In this document: one piece after another, positions 1 through 4,841 of the stretch | Numbering within the stretch: position 1 is the stretch's first letter | Layout of the letters: each line of letters begins with the position of its first letter | Assembly (NCBI GenBank): GCA_030744095.1 | Contig: JASLRF010000505.1 | Span: forward strand, 1 to 11,376 | DNA: 11,376 bases | Reading direction: 5' to 3' | Source: Pirellulaceae bacterium | Lineage (GTDB): Bacteria > Planctomycetota > Planctomycetia > Pirellulales > Pirellulaceae | Program-made: the position numbers and the translations under genes | The notes under the pieces: generated by a model | Told to the model about the DNA's origin: nothing | Databases searched by the model: none | The model's input: the letters and a program-made list of their open reading frames with translations, nothing else

Positions 1-24
1 GTTAGCAGTGTTCGATCTTTTATT

Positions 25-75
25 GTCGTCTTTCGCTCCGCGAAAGCACGCTCCTTTCGCGGAGCGAAAGGCGAC
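25..75. repeat. Compound inverted repeat, BIME-like element 1
   Basis: Bases 30-46 (CTTTCGCTCCGCGAAAG) and 54-70 (CTTTCGCGGAGCGAAAG) are perfect reverse complements separated by 7 bases. Flanks 25-29 and 71-75 extend the pairing by five more pairs, one of them G-T. Each 17-base arm is also a small hairpin by itself, with a 6-bp stem CTTTCG/CGAAAG and a 5-base loop. Each arm is preceded on its own strand by GTCG. Two head-bearing hairpins in inverted orientation is the layout known for REP/BIME repeats. It lies 27 bases beyond the stop codon of the leftward AIM24-type gene, so it may act as an mRNA 3'-end structure. No T tract follows on either strand, so a classical intrinsic terminator is unlikely. 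The structure is read directly; membership of a repeat family is inferred. Confidence 0.8.
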
Positions 76-102
76 TATCGGACAGTAATTCCTCGAACGT
101 TC

Positions 103-888
103 CTAATCGCCAAACAGATTTCCCAGGCCGCCCAGCACCGATCCTTCGCCCTTGCTGCTACCTCCCGCTGCTGGGGCGTGTTGCAGAACGCGGTCGGCCA
201 GTCGGGAAAACGGCAGGCTTTGTAGCAGCACCGAGCCGCGTCCGGAGAGCGAGGCAAGGAACAGTCCTTCGCCGCCGAAGAACATCGATTTGAGGTTGCC
301 GGCACGCTGAATGTCGTAGTTAATCCCTTCGGTGAATGCCACCAGACAACCGGTATCGACCCGTAGGGTCTGTCCTTCGAGTTTCTTCTTGATGACGGTT
401 CCACCGGCGTGCACAAAGGCCTTACCGTCGCCGTCGAGCCGCTGCAGAATGAAACCTTCTCCGCCGAAGAAACCGGCTCCCAGTTTTCGCTGGAAGGCGA
501 TCGAGATCTTGGTCCCCAGCGCAGCGCAGAGAAACGCATCTTTCTGGCAAATTATCGATCCGCCGATCTTAGCCAGATCCAGCGCGATTACCTTACCGGG
601 GTATGGCGCTGCAAACGCCGCGCGCCGCTTGTCACCGGACTGATTGGTAAAGTGCGTCATAAATATCGACTCGCCGGTGAGCACTCGGCTACCGACGCTC
701 ATCATCTTGCCCATGAAGCCCTGTTGCGGATCCGATCCGTCACCCATTTTCGTGATGAACTCGATGCCGTCTTCCAGGTAGCTCATGGCGCCGGCTTCCG
801 CGATAACGGTCTCGCCCGGGTCAAGCTCTATCTCGACGATCTGCATGTCGTCGCCGAAGATCTCGTAGTCGATTTCATGACTTTGCAT
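103..888 (-). CDS. AIM24 / TIGR00266 family protein
   Basis: The product has 261 residues and belongs to the AIM24-like family of beta-rich proteins, whose biochemical role in bacteria is not established; the yeast namesake is mitochondrial. Visible family features are the early stretch with [17 protein letters not shown] (residues 25-41), a TGES..MTHFTN segment (71-82), and two similar glycine-rich blocks, [16 protein letters not shown] (140-155) and [16 protein letters not shown] (203-218). These are consistent with an internally repeated beta fold. The tail (about 239-261) is Gly/Ser-rich. There is no signal peptide or membrane helix, so it is probably cytoplasmic or peripheral. The start at 888 is chosen because AAGGAG lies six bases upstream. 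The frame stays open to 1131, but those extra 81 residues are Arg-rich and lack family character. The gene is divergent from the DUF309 gene. Confidence 0.9.
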   Translation of the reverse strand: MQSHEIDYEIFGDDMQIVEIELDPGETVIAEAGAMSYLEDGIEFITKMGDGSDPQQGFMGKMMSVGSRVLTGESIFMTHFTNQSGDKRRAAFAAPYPGKVIALDLAKIGGSIICQKDAFLCAALGTKISIAFQRKLGAGFFGGEGFILQRLDGDGKAFVHAGGTVIKKKLEGQTLRVDTGCLVAFTEGINYDIQRAGNLKSMFFGGEGLFLASLSGRGSVLLQSLPFSRLADRVLQHAPAAGGSSKGEGSVLGGLGNLFGD

Positions 889-894
889 TGCAGA

Positions 895-900
895 CTCCTT
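895..900 (-). promoter_or_regulatory. Ribosome binding site fixing the AIM24-type start
   Basis: On the minus strand AAGGAG is followed by six bases and ATG (886-888). It is one of the better Shine-Dalgarno matches in the window, and it decides the start against the longer open frame that reaches 1131. Confidence 0.75.
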
Positions 901-1023
901 GGAAGAGGGATCACAATCATCAACTCGGCGAGGCGAACACAGGATTTCGGCTGTTATTCGCCGCACGCCACAGGATCTTGGCGAGCGGTTTCTCAGTGGG
1001 AGCCAAACGCGGGCACTCGCAGG

Positions 1024-1052
1024 TTGACGACGTTTGTTCTCGGCCTTAGATT
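1024..1052 (+). promoter_or_regulatory. Possible sigma70-type promoter
   Basis: TTGACG (1024-1029) and TAGATT (1047-1052) are separated by exactly 17 bases. They match the housekeeping consensus at 5 of 6 and 4 of 6 positions. The site faces the DUF309 gene, with a leader of about 135 bases. Chance matches of this quality are common and planctomycete promoter consensus is poorly defined, so this is only a candidate. Confidence 0.3.
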
Positions 1053-1194
1053 CGTATCGTTGATTCGCTGCGAGTGGTCGTTTCATCGGTTCGCTGGGGA
1101 CAACGGAAAGGTTATTTCCAAAGAAATCCACACACTCGGCGGATTTCGTGCCAGTTTGGACTCCGTAGACCTTCCTCTACCATTGAACATTTGT

Positions 1195-1581
1195 ATGCCC
1201 GATGCCGCCGAGACGTTTGACCCGCGATACCTCGAAGGGATTCGCCTCTTCAATGAATGCGAGTTCTTCGAGGCCCGCAAAGTCTGGGAAGACTTGTGGC
1301 TAGAGTACACCGGATCCGCGCGACCTTTTTATCAGGGTCTGATTCAGGTCGCCGTCTGTCTACATCATTTTGGCAACGGAAATACGACTGGCGCGAAGAA
1401 GTTATACTATTCTTGCCGAGGGTATCTCGACGACTATCCGCCACACTATTTGGGTCTGGACTTGGAGAAGTTGTTGGCCGAGTTGCAGGCCTGTTGTGCA
1501 GAGATTCTAGCCAACGAAGAGAAGTTTCCAAACGTCGAAATCGTGGTCGACTTGATTCCCGAGATTCATCTCGACGAGTGA
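1195..1581 (+). CDS. DUF309 family protein
   Basis: This 128-residue soluble, alpha-helical protein is of a family with no assigned biochemical role. The diagnostic part is residues 17-68. It has RLFNECEFFEARKVWEDLW (17-35), where the family pattern is Phe-Asn, then FFEA(H/R), then a Trp-containing helix. FYQGLIQVAVCLHHFGNGN follows (45-63), then GA..L. The acidic and Trp positions suggest a ligand- or metal-binding helical bundle, but this is only inferred. The ATG at 1195 gives a normal family length. The frame is open far upstream, but that part is antisense to the AIM24-type gene. No clear ribosome binding site precedes the start. It is followed 56 bases later by the LON-domain gene, and the pair may be co-transcribed. 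Confidence 0.85.
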   Translation: MPDAAETFDPRYLEGIRLFNECEFFEARKVWEDLWLEYTGSARPFYQGLIQVAVCLHHFGNGNTTGAKKLYYSCRGYLDDYPPHYLGLDLEKLLAELQACCAEILANEEKFPNVEIVVDLIPEIHLDE

Positions 1582-1637
1582 AACAGACTGACCACTTAGA
1601 ACCGCGTCCGCGTTTGCGTACGCATTGGTCGGGCGAC

Positions 1638-2342
1638 ATGGCGCAATACGACGAATCTTCCGAACTGCCTGCCGATTTCTCCGGTCGCGTGCGTCTGTTC
1701 CCGCTACCAAACCTGGTCATGTTCCCGCACGCCATCCAACCGCTGCACGTTTTTGAACCACGCTACGTCGCGATGCTGGAAGATGCCATTCAGGAAGATC
1801 AGTTGCTGGCCATGGCCTTGCTGAAGCCAGGCTGGGAATCCGAGTACGATGCGCGACCTGCCGTTTTTCCGGCGACGTGTATTGGGCGGATCGTCGCGCA
1901 GTCGAGGCTGCCCGACGGCACCCACAACCTAGTCCTCAGGGGCCTCTGTCGGGCCGCGATCGAACACGAACTGCCGCCGGAACATGCATATCGGATGGCC
2001 GACGTGACCGTGATGAATGAACAATCACCGACTTCCGTCGAGCAGCAAACGAAGCTCCGGCAAACGCTTACACGACGATTCCAAAGACAATTGTCTGAAA
2101 TGGCGTCTGGCCAGGAGCAGCTGGCCCAGTTGCTGGACGTGCGGTTGCCGGTGGGCATTCTGACGGACGTGATCGCGTTTTCTCTCGATTTGGCGACTCC
2201 TCTAAAGCAGGAGTTCTTGAGCGAACCAGATGCTGGTGTGCGAGCGAGACGGCTGATTGAGGTCTTAGATCAGACGGTGGACCTGCGGTTGCGGAACGGG
2301 GAGCTGGGACGTAAGTTTCCACCCAAATTTAGCGACAATTGA
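1638..2342 (+). CDS. Standalone Lon N-terminal (substrate-binding) domain protein
   Basis: The product has 234 residues and resembles the LON substrate-binding domain (PF02190) without the ATPase and protease parts of Lon. Typical motifs are RLFPLPNLVMFP (19-30), LHVFEPRY (36-43), and the core segment CIGRIVAQSRLPDG (81-94) followed by NLVLRGLCRA (97-106). The C-terminal half (about 130-210) is helical, with a Gln/Arg-rich stretch. Such proteins are common in bacteria; their role may be in recognising unfolded substrates or as a pentapeptide-type regulator, but it is not established. No membrane segment is visible. The ATG at 1638 lacks a strong Shine-Dalgarno site (only GGTCGGG nearby). The open frame upstream overlaps the DUF309 gene and is not family-like. 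It is probably transcribed with the DUF309 gene. Confidence 0.88.
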   Translation: MAQYDESSELPADFSGRVRLFPLPNLVMFPHAIQPLHVFEPRYVAMLEDAIQEDQLLAMALLKPGWESEYDARPAVFPATCIGRIVAQSRLPDGTHNLVLRGLCRAAIEHELPPEHAYRMADVTVMNEQSPTSVEQQTKLRQTLTRRFQRQLSEMASGQEQLAQLLDVRLPVGILTDVIAFSLDLATPLKQEFLSEPDAGVRARRLIEVLDQTVDLRLRNGELGRKFPPKFSDN

Positions 2343-2390
2343 ACGTCCTTGACCAGCTTGGACGTCGCTTCTAGGATGAATTCGCTAAGC

Positions 2391-2441
2391 CGCCCGACGC
2401 GCCAAACCGCCCGACACCCCTGTACGCCCGACACCTCCGTA
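2391..2441. repeat. Three 17-base tandem repeats upstream of folE
   Basis: CGCCCGAC occurs at 2391, 2408 and 2425, exactly 17 bases apart. The second and third units (CGCCCGACACCCCTGTA and CGCCCGACACCTCCGTA) match at 15 of 17 positions. The first unit keeps the eight-base core but diverges at its 3' end. An eight-base palindrome CCGTACGG (2437-2444) closes the array. It sits in the 233-base gap between the LON-domain gene and folE, about 135 bases before folE. It could be an operator array or a slipped-strand remnant; the sequence cannot decide. Confidence 0.75.
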
Positions 2442-2575
2442 CGGTAGTTTTTGGCATCGTTTCTTTACGGCGTCGCCCGCCGCCAGGCAGCGAGTCGGCC
2501 GGCACTGGCCCTCGATTGTCTGTGCAGACTGATAGACCACGGCGTTCCTCGCTTTGATTTTTCCAGGAGAAGACC

Positions 2576-3232
2576 ATGTGCGCGTCGGGCGGAGCAGCCA
2601 ATCGCGAAACGGGTAGCCAAGACGGCGAAACAGATGAGGCCACCGGCGGCACACCATCCCATGTGGTGGATCACGCGCGGATTGAAGCGGCGGTCCGCGA
2701 AATCCTGGCGGCGGTCGGCGAGGATCCTGATCGAGAAGGATTGCTCGAAACTCCAGCCCGCGTTGCCCGCATGTATGCCGAACTGTTTAGCGGCCTGCAT
2801 GACGATCCCAAGACGCACCTGCAGAAGTTCTTTACCGAAAAGTATGACGAGGTCGTGCTGGTTCGTGACATCAGTTTCAACAGCATGTGCGAACATCACC
2901 TGTTGCCGTTTATGGGCAAGACCCATATCGGCTATATCCCCAAAGGCAAAGTGATCGGCCTCAGCAAACTTGCGCGAGTCGTCGAAAGTGTTTCCCGACG
3001 ACCGCAAGTTCAGGAACGGATGACCGAGGAAATCGCCAATCTGTTGGTCAGCGAGTTGGGCGCCAAGGGCGTGGCCGTGGTGGTCGAGGCGACTCATTCC
3101 TGTATGACGATGCGCGGCGTTCGCAAGCCCGGCAGCCTCTGTGTCACTTCGGCGATGAAAGGACTGTTTCGCTCGAATCAGTCCTCGCGCGCGGAAATCA
3201 TGCAGTTGATTTGTGGGAACCGAACGAACTAA
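2576..3232 (+). CDS. folE: GTP cyclohydrolase I (FolE)
   Basis: FolE converts GTP to 7,8-dihydroneopterin triphosphate, the entry step for folate and other pterins. The 218-residue product has all core features. These include [19 protein letters not shown] (55-73), the zinc and active-site motif MCEHHLLPF (104-112) with Cys105 and His108, the SKLARVVE segment (130-137), QERMTEEIA (146-154), and [10 protein letters not shown] (173-182) with the third zinc ligand Cys176. These correspond to Cys110, His113 and Cys181 in the E. coli enzyme. The N-terminal 28 residues are polar and variable, and probably disordered. The start is supported by AGGAG at 2565-2569, six bases before ATG. It stands alone rather than in a folate cluster. 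A 17-base repeat array lies upstream and a BIME-like repeat downstream. Confidence 0.97.
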   Translation: MCASGGAANRETGSQDGETDEATGGTPSHVVDHARIEAAVREILAAVGEDPDREGLLETPARVARMYAELFSGLHDDPKTHLQKFFTEKYDEVVLVRDISFNSMCEHHLLPFMGKTHIGYIPKGKVIGLSKLARVVESVSRRPQVQERMTEEIANLLVSELGAKGVAVVVEATHSCMTMRGVRKPGSLCVTSAMKGLFRSNQSSRAEIMQLICGNRTN

Positions 3233-3260
3233 GGAATAGGCCATCAATATCTGTCACATT

Positions 3261-3312
3261 GTCGTTGTTCGCGCCGCGAACAACATGTTGGGTTTGCCAA
3301 GCGAACCACGAA
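3261..3312. repeat. Compound inverted repeat, BIME-like element 2
   Basis: Bases 3266-3282 (TGTTCGCGCCGCGAACA) form a 6-bp stem with a 5-base loop; an outer T-A pair (3265/3283) extends it. After eight bases a second hairpin follows at 3291-3307 (GGTTTGCCAAGCGAACC), again a 6-bp stem (one G-T) with a 5-base loop. Plus-strand GTCGT precedes the first hairpin, and minus-strand TTCGT precedes the second. The layout equals that of the element at 25-75, and both share ATTGTCGT at their left edge (22-29 and 3258-3265). It fills most of the gap between folE and the membrane-protein gene, ending just before that gene's ribosome binding site. The arms match each other at about 11 of 17 positions, so the pair is more decayed than element 1. 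Confidence 0.65.
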
Positions 3313-3330
3313 TTTCGCGAGGGAACTAAC

Positions 3331-4122
3331 ATGGACCTTTGGCATCTGCTGATTCAGTTTGTATTCCGTCTGACATTTGGTGTGGCGCTGTCGATGGGGA
3401 TTACACCGGCGCGCTACGTGACAAGCGGTTTCTACCGCGTGCATTTGTGGGTCTTGATGGGAATCAATACGTTTGCCGGCCTGGCGATCTTCACGCGTCA
3501 AGAACTCGTCGAACAAGGCGCGTTCTCCTGGCAACTAATGTTCGGAATCACGGTCGGTCTGGCCGTCTTGAGCTACGTTGGTTCAGTACTATGGCTATAC
3601 GAGAAAGCCGAAGCGGGCGGGCTGGTGCTGTTCGTTTTGGCGGTCACCGCGCTGATCGCCGCGGCAATGGTGACACCCTGGAGCGAAGCGACCAGCGGAA
3701 CCGGTATCGTTCTGGCTTTCTTAGATCTCAGTTCGAGCGGCCTTTTGTTGGGTGTCACGTTGTCCGCAATGTTCCTGGGACATTGGTACTTGAACACGCC
3801 TACGATGGAATTGCTGCCACTGAAACGGCTCGTTGTGTTCATGGCAATTGCGATACTGGTAAGAACTGTTGTTAGCGCCAGCGGCTTGATTCTTCAGGCG
3901 AGTTCCCCTGCGCCATTGGAGACGGCGTTTTGGATTTTCGTCAGTTTTCGTTGGCTCTCCGGGTTACTGGGCACGTTCATGTTGGCCTTGATGGCGTGGT
4001 ACACGTTGAAAGTCCCCAATACGCAGAGTGCGACGGGGATCCTATATGCGGGGGTGATTCTGACGTTCCTGGGCGAACTGACGTCGCAGCTACTGTCCGT
4101 CGATACGCTTTATCCGATATGA
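3331..4122 (+). CDS. Uncharacterised eight-helix integral membrane protein
   Basis: I do not recognise this 263-residue protein. It is strongly hydrophobic, with about eight predicted membrane helices near residues 6-23, 37-54, 68-90, 97-114, 135-153, 165-188, 197-225 and 234-255. Polar residues that stand out are RVH (36-38) at the start of helix 2, and GHWYLNTPTMEL (150-161) directly after helix 5. The His-Trp-Tyr-Leu-Asn-x-Pro motif is the likeliest conserved functional site, since it sits at a membrane edge. There is no Cys pair, no CxxCH haem site and no ATP-binding motif. GAGGGA at 3319-3324, six bases before ATG, supports the start. The frame upstream of it runs into folE. A zinc-ribbon membrane protein follows 77 bases later, and a shared envelope function is possible but unproven. 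Confidence 0.85.
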   Translation: MDLWHLLIQFVFRLTFGVALSMGITPARYVTSGFYRVHLWVLMGINTFAGLAIFTRQELVEQGAFSWQLMFGITVGLAVLSYVGSVLWLYEKAEAGGLVLFVLAVTALIAAAMVTPWSEATSGTGIVLAFLDLSSSGLLLGVTLSAMFLGHWYLNTPTMELLPLKRLVVFMAIAILVRTVVSASGLILQASSPAPLETAFWIFVSFRWLSGLLGTFMLALMAWYTLKVPNTQSATGILYAGVILTFLGELTSQLLSVDTLYPI

Positions 4123-4199
4123 TGGGGTATCAGTGCGACCGGCACTCGCGGCGTGATGCGGAATGTGTCGGCATTGTTTGAATCGGGAACACCCTTGCC

Positions 4200-4703
4200 A
4201 TGAATGTGATTTTCGCCTGTCCCGAATGCGATCAGACGTCGCGTCAGGAAACTGAGCCGCCAGACCATCAGGTGGTTTGCACGTCCTGCCAGCATACGAT
4301 CGTTGCCTCGCTGCCGTCGAAATCCGCCGAACCGATGAATCGGTGTTTCATATGTGGTTGCGACGAACTGTACGTGCGGAAAGATTTCTCGCAGCGACTG
4401 GGCCTGATGATTGTCGTCGCTGCGATGGTGCTCAGTTCGATAGCTTGGGGATTTCATTGGCGATATACGACATACGGCATTCTATTTGCCGCGGCTTTGA
4501 TTGATGTGACCTTCTATTTCAGCGTGGGCAATTTGTTGCAATGCTATCGCTGCCGTGCCGAATATCGCGGTATTCCGGGATTGGACCAGCGCGAGCCATT
4601 CAGCTTGGAAACGCATGAGAAGTTTCGCCAGCAGGCAGCACGTTTTGCTGAAGCTGACTCGTCCGACGGCGAGGCCGCGCGTAGCTCGGCACCTCCCATC
4701 TAG
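4200..4703 (+). CDS. Zinc-ribbon protein with two membrane helices
   Basis: The 167-residue product is not recognised by family name. Its N-terminus has CPEC (7-10) and CTSC (27-30), a typical zinc-ribbon spacing of 16 residues between pairs. A second set follows: CFICGC (49-54) before the membrane and CYRC (115-118) after it. The membrane segments lie at about 66-86 and 90-110, a hairpin with a very short turn. The two halves of the second cysteine set flank the hairpin, so both could meet on the same side and form a second metal site. The tail (about 130-167) is polar and acidic, ending in a Ser/Ala/Pro stretch. No clear Shine-Dalgarno site precedes the ATG. Cytoplasmic placement of the cysteines is likely by zinc-ribbon precedent. 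Role unknown. Confidence 0.8.
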   Translation: MNVIFACPECDQTSRQETEPPDHQVVCTSCQHTIVASLPSKSAEPMNRCFICGCDELYVRKDFSQRLGLMIVVAAMVLSSIAWGFHWRYTTYGILFAAALIDVTFYFSVGNLLQCYRCRAEYRGIPGLDQREPFSLETHEKFRQQAARFAEADSSDGEAARSSAPPI

Positions 4704-4841
4704 CATTCGCCGCCTCTTCCGAGGGCATTTGGGGTCTTCGCTCGCGACCAGCGCAGCACACAAACGAACCGGTTTCAGCGACACAATCTTTGCCCAACAC
4801 AACTCAATATCGCCCGGTACAACCCAACCAGGTAAGTCCCC

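Larger units (their letters stand above)
889..1194. other. Divergent intergenic region
   Basis: About 306 bases separate the leftward AIM24-type gene from the rightward DUF309 gene. The region should hold the promoters for both directions. It contains the minus-strand ribosome binding site at 895-900 and one plausible plus-strand promoter at 1024-1052. No convincing small gene, RNA gene or clear inverted repeat was seen. Open frames cross it on both strands, but they are extensions of neighbouring genes or their antisense. Confidence 0.6.

Noticed and set aside
25..75. Intrinsic terminator for the AIM24-type gene
   Set aside because: The hairpin is strong, but no run of T follows it on the minus strand.
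1058..1100. TTCGC-containing sequences in the divergent region as a third BIME-like copy
   Set aside because: They lack the 17-base paired layout; only a weak 5-pair stem with a G-T pair can be drawn.
409..1194. Long plus-strand open frame leading into the DUF309 gene
   Set aside because: It is antisense to the AIM24-type gene up to 888 and has no family character; DUF309 similarity begins only at 1195.
1257..1637. Upstream extension of the LON-domain frame
   Set aside because: It overlaps the DUF309 gene and is Arg/Ser-rich, as expected of an out-of-frame reading.
2465..3247. 260-codon minus-strand open frame across folE
   Set aside because: It is antisense to a gene with every expected catalytic residue, and its translation resembles no family.
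4132..4146. Small hairpin AGTGC/GCACT after the membrane-protein gene
   Set aside because: A five-pair stem without a T tract is within chance expectation.
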